Assembly: GCF_000236905.1 (NCBI RefSeq)
Contig: NC_016524.1
Span: forward strand, 744,001-808,000
Source of the DNA: Tetrapisispora phaffii CBS 4417
Taxonomy: Eukaryota; Ascomycota; Saccharomycetes; Saccharomycetales; Saccharomycetaceae
DNA: 64,000 nucleotides
Reading direction: 5' to 3'
The notes under the pieces were generated by a model that saw only the letters and a list, made by a program, of their open reading frames with translations, was not told the DNA's origin and ran no database searches. Both the position numbers and the translations under genes were made by a program. Below are positions 28,901-37,472 of this stretch, piece by piece (within the stretch, counting starts at the first letter, position 1; every line of letters begins with the position of its first letter).

Positions 28901-29375
28901 AATAGGACATACCTATTATAATCTGTCTGAAGAATCTAACAGCCTCATTTTCTGCCAATGGACCCTTCTCAACCAGTAAATTGAATAACTCCCCCTTCTC
29001 CGCATACTCTAGTACCATATACAAGTTGTTGTTAGTTTCCCAAACGTCGTATAGTCTCAACACATTTGTATGGTTCAACAGTTTCATAATGATGATTTCT
29101 CTTTCTATCCCATATGGCAAAGCCTCTTGGTTGTGTTGAACAGAACCGTTATTAACATCGGAGGCCGCTAGAGCCGAATTGTTATTATTATTACTATTAA
29201 CCAAGTGGTCGAACACGGATTTCGAGATGATTTTAATTGCCGCCTGTTGGTTTGTCTGTTCATTAGTTGCCAATTGCACCTTCCCCGTACTTCCGAAACC
29301 CAGAGTTTCACCCAGTTTCCATGGACCTATATTGTTCCCAGTAACAGTGACGTCACTGATGTTAGCTTTAAGCAT
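25962..29375 (-). CDS. GIN4: GIN4/KCC4 septin-associated protein kinase
   Basis: A 1137-residue protein (1142 in S. cerevisiae Gin4). The kinase domain covers about 17-300, with GFGSTGKV, the Lys in AAIK (about 48), HRD (166-168), DFG (186-188) and the activation segment SCGSPHYAAPE. A UBA-like region follows, then long Ser/Asn-rich and charged coiled-coil stretches (about 575-640). The last 100 residues form a KA1 lipid-binding domain and end in KEGVLQK, as in Gin4. GIN4 (YDR507C) and KCC4 (YCL024W) are duplicates; SMT3 next door favours the GIN4 track. It links Nim1-family signalling to septin ring assembly and the G2/M morphogenesis checkpoint. Confidence 0.95.
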   Translation of the reverse strand: MLKANISDVTVTGNNIGPWKLGETLGFGSTGKVQLATNEQTNQQAAIKIISKSVFDHLVNSNNNNNSALAASDVNNGSVQHNQEALPYGIEREIIIMKLLNHTNVLRLYDVWETNNNLYMVLEYAEKGELFNLLVEKGPLAENEAVRFFRQIIIGMSYCHALGIVHRDLKPENILLDHKSNIKIADFGMAALETEDKLLETSCGSPHYAAPEIVSGLPYNGLETDIWSCGVILFALLTGRLPFDEEDGNIRNLLLKVQKGEFEMPGSDELSLEAQDLIGKILTVNPKQRIKTREILKHPLLQKYPNIKDSKTIRDLPREDTYLNPLADNNGVDTEIDESILQNLTVLWHGKDKNEIIKKLKEPGANAEKTLYVLLHRFKEDTERENHKNSQLRKRQSLMKASSSSSSNQGNVPRRRKNRNSMISVTSSHKKPVSYNKIAMVGGSSKDVISLPSSSNTTPASSKRISLSLSSSNKRNSRLYTQSNSSSPTPAPRSRRSSNQNLINKESEAPPIPVDVLKDYNKISNQNKRGSRLSKRYSFLLNNKRGSVTTKIMSTYAKLAEDDDWEFIEKETKRVSSDFATLIDEIFEHEKFEKIRKEKEELERKVIEAKQKEERERKEAEAAAKEEARVRREKELARMNKEEEQLQNDIDEEARLLKDEFNFVNDETQENPINSRSVSEPVKNGGTDEKGQRNFSLQTRPISRLDPGLMFSKLGDVDNNSSVDENLTMNNQKTILETIRRSKFLGSSFDINKELNNANEERKRLRQLQLQKQKELEEKERIASTSYVSNENQVLSKNAIGVVDLKDFSSDVEPRKISEVQVPQFTRKSKYFSESNKRLSVLSFYSSKQSYTNLVDMIKENPVEDEDVTEDPGFNFEDSQYDYLEEKNEAPLEVSDEVPKEVDDKVQEEEKNSVSMKLNFADRFSNVNSNTKQESSFEDKFPNILSKSGTEGLGLYSKNEKTEPKPVKSMIPEEDKVNSSPVVEAPLNKVVNKTRAENKSTSKGPSGSQKVSNTSSFLRKISGKSSNSTVAKGAFEVNLYSSVTETQLFNGLQNLLKGWTNYGLKDVKVDKQKKMIVGKLSNDNILSLRSTIVELCVFTESKFSVIGIRKKSGSSKTMRRLASEIEKVLSKEGVLQK

Positions 29376-29946
29376 AGCGAATGAATCGACGTGTATGTGT
29401 ACGTGTGTAAATGAACGACAGCGAATGAATGGATGCTCTTTCCACTATACCTAATATCACAATGGCAATGGGAGTCTTTATAACTACGGAAGACAATAGA
29501 AAGGAGATGAGATGTTAGAAAGTATGTATAACTTTAAATATATTTCTTTCTCTCGAGTCTTCAGTATAAGTAGTCTTCAAACAAAAAAAATGTGTCCAAA
29601 GAAATTTCAATATTTCGAAAAGTCGATATCTACTATGTCTATATATATCAGATATCTCTGTTATTTTACGCGTCTCTTCGGCGTTCTCTCGCAATGAGAA
29701 GAATGAAAACGCGAAAACTTGGTCGTCCATACAAAAAAATGCATTTTATAACATTTCCTGATGGGGCAACCCGCCTTGGCCTGTTCGTACAAAAGCACAA
29801 ACAAAATGGGGACCGCCCTGGGGGTCGCTCCCCCCAAAGTGCAAGAACTTATAAAACAGCTACAGTACAGAAACAAAACAAAACAAATACGGATATGGTA
29901 TACTATTATTTTCTTTTGATATAGAGTACATATAAAACGGCGTCCC
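29376..29946. promoter_or_regulatory. GIN4 upstream region with MCB/SCB-type elements
   Basis: The 570 bp between the GIN4 start and the SMT3 stop. It carries ACGCGT (MCB core) at 29668-29673 and ACGCGAAA (MCB/SCB hybrid) at 29709-29716, both about 300 bp upstream of the GIN4 ATG. These are binding sites for MBF and SBF, whose shared subunit Swi6 is encoded 5 kb away. Frames seen here overlap each other and look accidental. Confidence 0.6.
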
Positions 29947-30264
29947 CTAGATGGCACCCCCGATCTGTTCTCTGTGGGCCTCGATGATGTCGTTGTCCTC
30001 CATGTCTAGATCCTCCGGTGTTTGGTCAGCCTGTAATCTGATCCCGTCGTAGAGAAATCTTAGAGAATCCATTTCCTTACCTTGTCTCTTGGCAAAGGCT
30101 TCCATCAGTCTCTTCAAGGGAGTAGTCCTCTTGATCTTGAAGAAGATTTCCGACGAACCGTCGGAAACCTTCAAGTTGATGTGAGTTTCGGCGGTGGCGC
30201 TGGCGGCGCCTTCGTTAGCATTGATATCGGGTTTCTTCTCGACTGGACTACCTGTGTCAGACAT
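29947..30264 (-). CDS. SMT3: SMT3, SUMO
   Basis: The start is the ATG at 30264 ([13 protein letters not shown]), matching the S. cerevisiae MSDSE start; an in-frame ATG at 30351 would add an unrelated leader. The 105-residue precursor (101 in S. cerevisiae) has a short variable tail, then the ubiquitin-like fold from [20 protein letters not shown] to the end. EAHREQIGG precedes the two residues AI, which Ulp1 would remove to expose Gly-Gly for conjugation. SUMO is attached to septins, PCNA and many nuclear proteins. Septins are also Gin4 targets, though the neighbourhood is ancestral and does not itself imply a link. Confidence 0.98.
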   Translation of the reverse strand: MSDTGSPVEKKPDINANEGAASATAETHINLKVSDGSSEIFFKIKRTTPLKRLMEAFAKRQGKEMDSLRFLYDGIRLQADQTPEDLDMEDNDIIEAHREQIGGAI

Positions 30265-30491
30265 GGCTTGCGTGTGTGTATGTATAGAACCGTTGTTGGT
30301 AGTGCCTTTGCTAAGAGAGCAAAAAAGAACACACAATACAAACGGAAACAAAACAACGTTCTTATATATACAGAAAGACGTTCTGCAAAATGCAAACTGT
30401 AGGCAGAACGTAACCTCGGCTTATTGTCTCCGCGCGCAGTGTCCACAGACACCGTCGAAAACGATGCACTGGGGTCAGGGTAATATCGCGA

Positions 30492-30520
30492 AATGGTCAC
30501 GTGCATTGCACGTGACCATT
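30492..30520. promoter_or_regulatory. 29-bp perfect palindrome holding two TCACGTG sites
   Basis: Left arm AATGGTCACGTGCA, one central T, right arm TGCACGTGACCATT: 14 base pairs match without error. Each arm has a TCACGTG motif, the Cbf1-type (CDEI-like) E-box. It is about 230 bp upstream of SMT3 and 710 bp upstream of the permease. Confidence 0.9.
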
Positions 30521-30663
30521 GTCTAGTCCGGGTCAGCGACTGTTTTTCTGGCTTTTGCCGTGTGCAGAACAGCCCAGCGCCGTGCGCTTTCCTATTCGTC
30601 CGTCCCTGTCCGTTTTTCCGAACGCAGTTCCGACACGGCATCAGCCCACCGTGAACCCCCACA

Positions 30664-30684
30664 CCACAGCACAGCACAGCACAG
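30664..30684. repeat. CACAG pentanucleotide run
   Basis: Four tandem ACAGC/CACAG units inside the GC-rich part of the SMT3/permease intergenic region. Confidence 0.8.
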
Positions 30685-31231
30685 CTCCCCACTGCCCCGC
30701 TCCCCCACCGCCACCGCCTGGGCAACGCAAACGTAAAATACGTAATGGAACCCGCTGCCCACCGACAAACGCAGCGCAGCCCACAACGCATCACAGCGTC
30801 TCAGCATCAGCACCGCGATGCTCTCACCATAGTCAACTATATGGCTGTTATGCTACATACACAATACCATACTGTACGTTACCATACTATAAATATTTTA
30901 TCACAGCATACCATCATATTGATAATGCGTCTGCTCACAGCTTTATCAAAACTAATCGCTTCAATTAGCTTTTATCTTTCAATCAAGACCTTGTTTTGCT
31001 CGATCTCCAATGCTCTGATCATTGCACAACCTCATAATAATCACTCTCTTAAAATAAGCAATTAAATATGCAATTGTTAGCAAAGGCTTTTTCATCAAAA
31101 AGTTAAAAAGTTTTTTTGTAACAATTATACTTACATGCATGCATATATAAGGCCCTCTATTTCTTTCTCGTTACTTCCCATTCTCATTCTTTGTAATATT
31201 CTCTCTAACTCTGCCCTGATCCATACAAGCA

Positions 31232-33175
31232 ATGTCGAACTCACGTAATGGCTCAAGTAATGAGCACATCGAATTACAAGACTATAAAGGTAATTCAGAA
31301 AAAAACAGCACAACCGTTTATATAGACTCGAATGAAAATGAGGTCGAATATTTGTCCGATAAGGATGCGTCTACTTCAGCAGACTACACTTACAAGGACT
31401 TGAATCCAAGTGACAAGAAAAAAAAATCAAATATCAAACGGTTTATCGACTCTTTCAAACAACCAATCCGTCCAAACAGCGACTACATCGATGCTGCTGA
31501 ATTGGACTACGAGCAAGCTTTAGAAAATGGCATCACTACAAGTGTGTCACCAAGTGCTCCCAATTTGAGAAAGCTCAACCAACTAAGAACTCCAACTGAT
31601 GCAAACGACAATAAGGCATTGAAACAAACTATTAGACCAAGACATGTCGTCATGATTTCATTGGGGACAGGTATTGGTACCGGTTTGCTGGTCGGTAACG
31701 GTACAGCTTTGAAAAATGCAGGTCCGGCGGGCTTGGTCATTGGCTACTCAATCATGGGTAGCATCATCTATTGTATTATTCAGGCTACTGGTGAGATGGC
31801 TATTGCCTACAGTAATCTGCCAGGTGGCTATAATGTGTATCCATCTTTCTTGGTGGAGAAAGGTTTCGGTTTTGCTATCGCTTGGGTGTATTGTATCCAA
31901 TGGTTAACCGTCTGTCCCTTGGAATTGGTTACTGCTTCGTTGACAATTAAATATTGGACGACTTCTGTGAATTCAGATATCTTCGTGGCAATTTTTTACG
32001 CTCTGATTATCATCATCAATGTCTTCGGGGCAAAAGGTTATGCAGAGGCAGAATTTTTTTGTAACTGTTGTAAAGTGCTGATGATGATAGGGTTCTTCAT
32101 TCTAAGTATCACGATCACAGCAGGTGGCGCAGGCAATGATGGATATCTAGGTGGCCTTTACTGGCACACCCCAGGTGCCTTCAGAGGTGATTCGTCAATT
32201 GATCACTTTAAAGGCATTTGCGGTACTTTGGTCACTGCCGCATTCGCTTATGGTGGTACGGAATTTCTGGCTTTGACCGCTGCTGAACAATCTAATCCAA
32301 GAGCTGCAATCCCATCCGCTGCAAAAAAAGTTCTATATAGAATCATCTGCGTCTATTTAATCTCAATCTTAATGATAGGCTTCCTAGTGCCATTCGACTC
32401 AACAAGATTATTGGGGTCCGATGGCTCCGCCACATCCGCATCTCCATATGTGTTGGCTGCTTCTTTACATGGTGTCCGTGTCGTTCCTCATTTTATCAAT
32501 GCAGTCATTCTAATCTCAGTCCTATCGGTTGGTAACTCTGCGTTCTACTCAAGCTCGAGGTTGTTGATGTCGTTGGCTAGACAAGGTTACGCTCCAAAAT
32601 GGTTCGACTACATCGACAGAGAGGGAAGGCCGGCTAGAGCCATGTTGATGTCCGCTTTATTCGGTGTCATCGCCTTCTGTGCTGCTTCTCCAAAGGAAAC
32701 TGAAGTCTTCACATGGCTATTGGCTATCTCAGGTTTATCACAATTATTCACATGGTGCGCTATTTGTTTATCGCACATTAGATTCAGAACAGCAATGAAA
32801 GTGCAAGGCAGATCTTTAGGTGAAGTAGGATATTTAGCTCAAACTGGTGTCTGGGGTTCATGGTACGCACTTTTCATGATGTTTTTGATCTACATCGCTC
32901 AATTTTGGGTTGCTATTGCTCCAATTGGTTCTGGTGAATTAAGTGCTCAAAATTTCTTCGAGAATTACTTAGCTATGCCAATTTTAATCGTGCTATATCT
33001 AGGTTATAAAATTTACTATAAAGACTGGACACTTTTGATAAAAGCTGAGGATATTGATTTACAAAGCCACCGTCAAATTTTCGATGAAGATTTGTTAAAG
33101 GAAGAGGATTTTGAATATAGACAACGTTTAAAGAATGGCCCATTCTGGAGAAGAGTCGTCGATTTCTGGTGTTAG
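31232..33175 (+). CDS. GNP1/AGP1: Amino-acid permease (GNP1/AGP1)
   Basis: A 647-residue plasma-membrane permease of the YAT/APC family (GNP1 663, AGP1 633). The cytosolic N-terminus is acidic and Ser-rich to about residue 125. RPRHVVMISLGTGIGTGLLVGNG opens the twelve-span core. The end DLLKEEDFEYRQRLKNGPFWRRVVDFWC has the Phe-Trp-Cys C-terminus that is palmitoylated in this family. GNP1 (glutamine, Leu, Ser, Thr) and AGP1 (broad) are duplicates beside GIN4 and KCC4 respectively. A TATA box lies 85 bp upstream. Expression is probably under the SPS amino-acid sensor, as in S. cerevisiae, though I did not find a clear Stp1/Stp2 site. Confidence 0.96.
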   Translation: MSNSRNGSSNEHIELQDYKGNSEKNSTTVYIDSNENEVEYLSDKDASTSADYTYKDLNPSDKKKKSNIKRFIDSFKQPIRPNSDYIDAAELDYEQALENGITTSVSPSAPNLRKLNQLRTPTDANDNKALKQTIRPRHVVMISLGTGIGTGLLVGNGTALKNAGPAGLVIGYSIMGSIIYCIIQATGEMAIAYSNLPGGYNVYPSFLVEKGFGFAIAWVYCIQWLTVCPLELVTASLTIKYWTTSVNSDIFVAIFYALIIIINVFGAKGYAEAEFFCNCCKVLMMIGFFILSITITAGGAGNDGYLGGLYWHTPGAFRGDSSIDHFKGICGTLVTAAFAYGGTEFLALTAAEQSNPRAAIPSAAKKVLYRIICVYLISILMIGFLVPFDSTRLLGSDGSATSASPYVLAASLHGVRVVPHFINAVILISVLSVGNSAFYSSSRLLMSLARQGYAPKWFDYIDREGRPARAMLMSALFGVIAFCAASPKETEVFTWLLAISGLSQLFTWCAICLSHIRFRTAMKVQGRSLGEVGYLAQTGVWGSWYALFMMFLIYIAQFWVAIAPIGSGELSAQNFFENYLAMPILIVLYLGYKIYYKDWTLLIKAEDIDLQSHRQIFDEDLLKEEDFEYRQRLKNGPFWRRVVDFWC

Positions 33176-33360
33176 CAAAAACTGCCACTATAAAACTACT
33201 AAAACATTCAATACTATTTAATTTTGTAATATAATTTTCTGCATTGTATAATGAGTAGGCTATCTCAATACTTATTTTTATATGAATATAAATGCACACA
33301 TATTCATGTGCTTATTTAATAACAATTATCGACAAAAAATGAACTAGTAAAACAACTCAA

Positions 33361-34851
33361 TTAGGCAAAGTTACCATTGAAACTAAATCCGTTGTTGGAG
33401 TTTTGGTTATTTTGGTTATTGCCTTGATTGTTACTGTTATTGTAGTTGCTATTTTGACCTTGGTTGTTATTTTGAGACCCACCGCTTAAATAAGAACTTG
33501 CCATTGAAGCCAATTTACCGAATGTGTTCGATTGGCTGGAATTACCACCATTGTAATTATTTTGGGAATTATTGGAGGAATGAGAAGTGCTTTGGGTTAG
33601 GTAAGATGTTGCCATCGAGGCTAACTTACTGAAACCATCTTCATTTCCATTTTGGCTGTTGTTACTATTATTGTTACCGTACTTGTTAGTGTTGCTATCA
33701 TAGTTATCGTTACTTGAGTACTTGTTTTCGTTATTACCATAGCTGTTACTGTTGTTGCCATAATTAGTACTGTTATTGCCATAACTGTTGCCATTGTTGG
33801 AGTTAGAGTACTTATTATCGTCGTTACCATAGCTGTTACTGTTGTTACCATAACTATTACTGTTGCTACCATAACTGTTGCCATTGTTGGAGTTAGAGTA
33901 CTTATTATCGTCGTTACCATAGCTGTTATTGTTATTACCATAGCTGCTACCGTTGTTACCATAACTGTTACTGTTGCTACCATAGCTGTTGTTATTGTTA
34001 TTGTTAGAGTACTTATTATCGTCGTCACCATAGCTGTTATTATTATTTGAGCCGGAATACTTGTTATGGTCGTTACCATAGCGGTTACTGTTATTACCAT
34101 AGCTGTTGCTGTTATCATCATAACTATTACTGTTGTTACCATAGCTGTCGTTATTATTTGAGCTAGAATATTTATTATCTTCGTTACCATATCTGTTACT
34201 GTTGTTACCAAACTTGTTATCGTTATTACCGTAACCGTTAGCATTAGCATTATTGTTGTTACTATGGCTATTATTACCATTGTAACCACCATTGCCTCCC
34301 ATATTACTATTATTGGAATTATTAGAACTTCCAGAAAAGTACGAACTTGCCATTGAAGCTAATTTACTATAGGAATGACCTTGGCCTTGACTTTGATTAT
34401 TATTGCTTGAACCAAAGAATTGCGAAGCTAAACCTGACAAAGCAGAAGTGTTCATGGAATTATTGTTGCCATTGTTATTGCCAGACATCATCATGGAAGC
34501 AATGCTACCTAAATTAAAGCCATTAGATCCATTATTTCTAGGACCGCCACCAGAAGACATGACACTTGTCAACAGAGCCAACTTACCTAATTGTGCTTGC
34601 GAATTACCATTGCTATTGCCCATTAGAGTAGATAAAAATGAATCACCAACACCTCTGTCATGTTGATTATCGGTATTACCCATTACGTATTTGGCTATTT
34701 TTCTAATAATATTCTCGATTTGAGACATTTGATCACTGTTTGGATTCATACCAGCAGCATTAGTCAATGAAGCTACTGCTTCTTGATGATTCCCTTGATT
34801 AAATTGATTTTCCGCATCAGAAATCAAATTGTCTACTCCTTGGTTACTCAT
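33361..34851 (-). CDS. RNQ1: RNQ1-like Asn-rich prion-type protein
   Basis: A 496-residue protein (405 in S. cerevisiae). Residues 1 to about 165 match Rnq1: LISDAENQFNQGNHQEAVASL, QLGKLALLTSVM and GLASQFF. The repeated LASMASSYFSG / LASMASSYLSGG blocks of Rnq1 are kept (three copies at about 160, 405 and 445), and the end NGFSFNGNFA matches SFNFSGNF. The middle (about 190-400) differs: it is an array of Asn/Ser/Tyr/Gly units such as NSYGNN and DDNKYSN, with little Gln. Rnq1 is a cytosolic protein of unknown basic role that forms the [PIN+] prion with Sis1. RNQ1 (YCL028W) and BIK1 (YCL029C) are divergent neighbours in S. cerevisiae also. Confidence 0.93.
   Translation of the reverse strand: MSNQGVDNLISDAENQFNQGNHQEAVASLTNAAGMNPNSDQMSQIENIIRKIAKYVMGNTDNQHDRGVGDSFLSTLMGNSNGNSQAQLGKLALLTSVMSSGGGPRNNGSNGFNLGSIASMMMSGNNNGNNNSMNTSALSGLASQFFGSSNNNQSQGQGHSYSKLASMASSYFSGSSNNSNNSNMGGNGGYNGNNSHSNNNNANANGYGNNDNKFGNNSNRYGNEDNKYSSSNNNDSYGNNSNSYDDNSNSYGNNSNRYGNDHNKYSGSNNNNSYGDDDNKYSNNNNNNSYGSNSNSYGNNGSSYGNNNNSYGNDDNKYSNSNNGNSYGSNSNSYGNNSNSYGNDDNKYSNSNNGNSYGNNSTNYGNNSNSYGNNENKYSSNDNYDSNTNKYGNNNSNNSQNGNEDGFSKLASMATSYLTQSTSHSSNNSQNNYNGGNSSQSNTFGKLASMASSYLSGGSQNNNQGQNSNYNNSNNQGNNQNNQNSNNGFSFNGNFA
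33700..34250 (-). repeat. Degenerate coding repeat array in RNQ1
   Basis: Codons for NSYGNNSNSYGN and NDDNKYSNSNNG recur about eight times with small changes; two stretches (about 33780-33850 and 33870-33930) are near-identical. The array makes the opposite strand and shifted frames open (a Thr/Val/Ile/Met-rich frame at 33621-34292), which is an artefact. Such arrays change in length by unequal crossing-over. Confidence 0.85.
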
Positions 34852-35556
34852 TGTTTCCTTGTTTAATTGTTTTGATAGATTTGAACTGACGATTCACTTG
34901 ATTAAAAAAATGAATGTGAGACAGTAAGTACGTTTGAATTATTACAGTACCACTGGTTGGGATCTAAGTAATAAAGTCATTAATAATTCTTTTATAAAAT
35001 ATCTTAAATAGATTTAATGTTGTCTTTAAATAGGTGGAAAGAAAAAAACAAAACATATCGGAGTCTGTATAGTAAGAAATGATATGTTGTTAAACGACGA
35101 TAGACTTCTCTAATGTAAGAAACAGCTCGTCATAGAATAAAATGAGCTCCAATAGCAAAACTAGCAATTCGAGTGTCATGTAGCTAAGTCGATCAATGCA
35201 ATGCACCTTTTATATAGATATTTATCCATCTTTATGGATGATTTCTTTAAATCATATGTCAATACGGGTCCCGACGCTGTACTTTTTTTCAATTGAACAG
35301 CTTGGTTAACCGTAATAACAATGATCTCGATATCAAAAATTAGATACAAAACAGTTGGTGAAATAACTTGGTAATTGTAATGTAACTGTACATAAAGTCA
35401 TGCAATAGGAAAGCTCATATCGAGGTGCTTGTGCAGATATACATTGTTGTTTAATTGGGTTGAGAATCTGTTATTAAAGATAAGTGGAGAGTTTTTTGAA
35501 AAAATAATCGAGGAATATTTTTATGTTCCAGTGAGCTGATATATACCATTAAGTGA
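34852..35556. other. Divergent RNQ1 / BIK1 upstream region
   Basis: About 700 bp of AT-rich DNA between the two start codons. I see no conserved site or RNA gene in it. Confidence 0.6.
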
Positions 35557-36873
35557 ATGAGTGTTAATCAAATTCAGAAGTATCAGAAGAAGATAGGTTG
35601 CTTCATACAGATACCTAACGTGGGTCGTGGGAAGTTGAAATATGTTGGCGTTGTAGATAATAAACCTGGTTACTATGCAGGCATCGATTTGCTTGCTAAT
35701 ATTGGTAAAAATAATGGTTCGTTTCAAGGTAAAAAATACTTTGAGACAGAATATCCCCAGAGTGGATTGTTCATACAGTTGCAGAAAGTGTCACATCTGA
35801 TCGAGAATGCCAGTCTATCCCGAAGAACGACTTTAGTGACGGATAACAACCATAGTAATACCAACGTCATGAGTTCCGGCGATCGTAGTTCAAGTGTTAC
35901 GAGTGATGGTCGGATCAACAGTACTGGAAGCACGATAGTGCGAAGTATTCACAATGATATTACAGTTGACCCCACATCACCGACCCCGATTGGTTCCTAC
36001 CATGGCGACTCACGAAGGGGAACTGCACGACTAGATGACTTGGACAAGATGGAGATCGATACACCCGTGCCTGCAAGTGCTGGCAGGAGAGATGTTGTTA
36101 CTGATAAACTGATAAAGGAGTATGAACAGAAGATCGAAAAACAGTTCAATCAATTGGTTCAGTACAAGAAGCTGTTGGACGAGCAGAGAGTGGTGTTGGA
36201 AGAGATGAAACCCACTATAGACATATACGAGAACAATCTTGTGAGTTCGGAAAATGAGATAGCGAGCTTAAAAGAACAATTGAATAAAGAACGTGAAGAA
36301 AATGATAAGCAGAAGAAGTATTTCGAAAATGAGCATGAGCAATTATTACGAGTAGTTGACCAATTACACGACGAGATCAAAGAAAATGAAAGAAGAGTGA
36401 TAGCCAGCAAACAAAACATGAAGATGAGCAGTGGCCACACCGACGAGACGGTTTTACGAGAACTAGAAGAGCTACGAGAATATAAACAGACCAACGAGAC
36501 GAACAAGCTTAAATGGGAGAAAGAGCGTGATCAATTGAAGATGCATAACAGTTCGCTGAATAAAGAATACCAAGAACTATACAAAGATTTCAGCAGAATG
36601 GAATCAATCCAAAGAGAGAACGAGACTTTACGAAACAAGCTCAGCGAACTGGAGACCCATACATCCACACAACCAAAGACAGATGCATCAGAGAACCCGG
36701 CCACCCAGCCCGACGACATTGCATCGTTGCCAATATACAGGCCTGCAAAAGAAGTAGACGTTACCGCCGGCAGAGACCTGTGGTGTGCATTATGTGACAA
36801 ACAAGGCCACACCAGCATCGACTGTCCATACTTACCCGTCAACGAGAATGCGGAAGACGATATCATGTATTGA
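35557..36873 (+). CDS. BIK1: BIK1, CLIP-170-type microtubule plus-end protein
   Basis: A 438-residue protein (440 in S. cerevisiae). An N-terminal CAP-Gly domain (about 9-72) has the tubulin-binding loop as GKNNGSFQGKKYF, the usual GKNDG with N for D. A Ser/Thr-rich linker follows to about 180, then a coiled coil to about 370 that makes the dimer. A C-terminal zinc knuckle, CALCDKQGHTSIDC, is the CLIP motif that folds back on CAP-Gly or binds partners. Bik1 tracks microtubule plus ends with Kip2 and Bim1 and helps bring dynein to the cortex. BIK1 and HIS4 are adjacent (YCL029C, YCL030C) in S. cerevisiae. Confidence 0.96.
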   Translation: MSVNQIQKYQKKIGCFIQIPNVGRGKLKYVGVVDNKPGYYAGIDLLANIGKNNGSFQGKKYFETEYPQSGLFIQLQKVSHLIENASLSRRTTLVTDNNHSNTNVMSSGDRSSSVTSDGRINSTGSTIVRSIHNDITVDPTSPTPIGSYHGDSRRGTARLDDLDKMEIDTPVPASAGRRDVVTDKLIKEYEQKIEKQFNQLVQYKKLLDEQRVVLEEMKPTIDIYENNLVSSENEIASLKEQLNKEREENDKQKKYFENEHEQLLRVVDQLHDEIKENERRVIASKQNMKMSSGHTDETVLRELEELREYKQTNETNKLKWEKERDQLKMHNSSLNKEYQELYKDFSRMESIQRENETLRNKLSELETHTSTQPKTDASENPATQPDDIASLPIYRPAKEVDVTAGRDLWCALCDKQGHTSIDCPYLPVNENAEDDIMY

Positions 36874-37472
36874 AGTATATCACTATATATATATACATAT
36901 GTAACAAAGGACAAATACACTTCCTCATATACGCATACGCCCATTACCATTTTCTGACTCTGTTTCGGGACGTGATATCTCTCCCGAACCCAGTTTCGCG
37001 GTTGAAACGCTTTCCTGTTTCGGTCAAAAACAGCAACCAGCACAGAAACCCACGCACAAACATCCTCGCAAGCAAGCAACGAAACTGACATTCACATTTT
37101 ATACTCATTTCAATTAATAAATAATAATTAATTGGATGGTAACAGATCCAATTAACTGTTACACATCCTTCCAGAGAACTGAATAGTTGTCTTTACGAAA
37201 CGTTAAGGTTAGCTCTAACCTTAGCAATCGTCGTTGACGGTTGGGATCTTTTTCACAAATGGATGAGTCAGTTTTGGTTCACTTTTCATTTTTCGAATTA
37301 GTAATTTGCATATATATATATAAGATGGATCCTATTCTGGTTCAGTTGTAGTTCTATCCTGTAAACGTCCCTTTTTGTTTCAACTTTTGTCTTGTATTCG
37401 TGGTTGCGACAATGCGACAGTTCACATATACACTCTGAGAGAGAGATATCATACGCTATTTAAAATATAATT
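36874..37472. promoter_or_regulatory. HIS4 upstream region
   Basis: About 600 bp between the BIK1 stop and the HIS4 ATG. A Gcn4 site TGAGTCA is at 37264-37270, and a TA run serving as TATA box is at 37310-37323, about 150 bp before the ATG. This fits general amino-acid control of HIS4. The part near BIK1 holds frames on both strands with no resemblance to known proteins. Confidence 0.75.
37264..37270. promoter_or_regulatory. Gcn4 binding site upstream of HIS4
   Basis: The core TGAGTCA in the context GGATGAGTCAG is a full AP-1-like Gcn4 half-site pair, 203 bp upstream of the HIS4 start. HIS4 is a classic Gcn4 target. Confidence 0.8.

Larger units (their letters stand above)
30265..31231. promoter_or_regulatory. 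Divergent SMT3 / permease upstream region
   Basis: About 970 bp. From left to right it has a 29-bp palindrome with two CACGTG cores (30492-30520), a GC-rich island (about 30540-30790) that includes a CACAG pentamer run (30664-30684), and an AT-rich end with TATATAA at 31144-31150, about 85 bp before the permease ATG. Several frames are open through the GC-rich part on both strands; none resembles a protein. Confidence 0.65.

Noticed and set aside
33621..34292. 223-codon Thr/Val/Ile/Met-rich ORF in a shifted frame of RNQ1
   Set aside because: It is a shadow of the Asn-repeat codons of RNQ1; the real frame has the Rnq1 ends.
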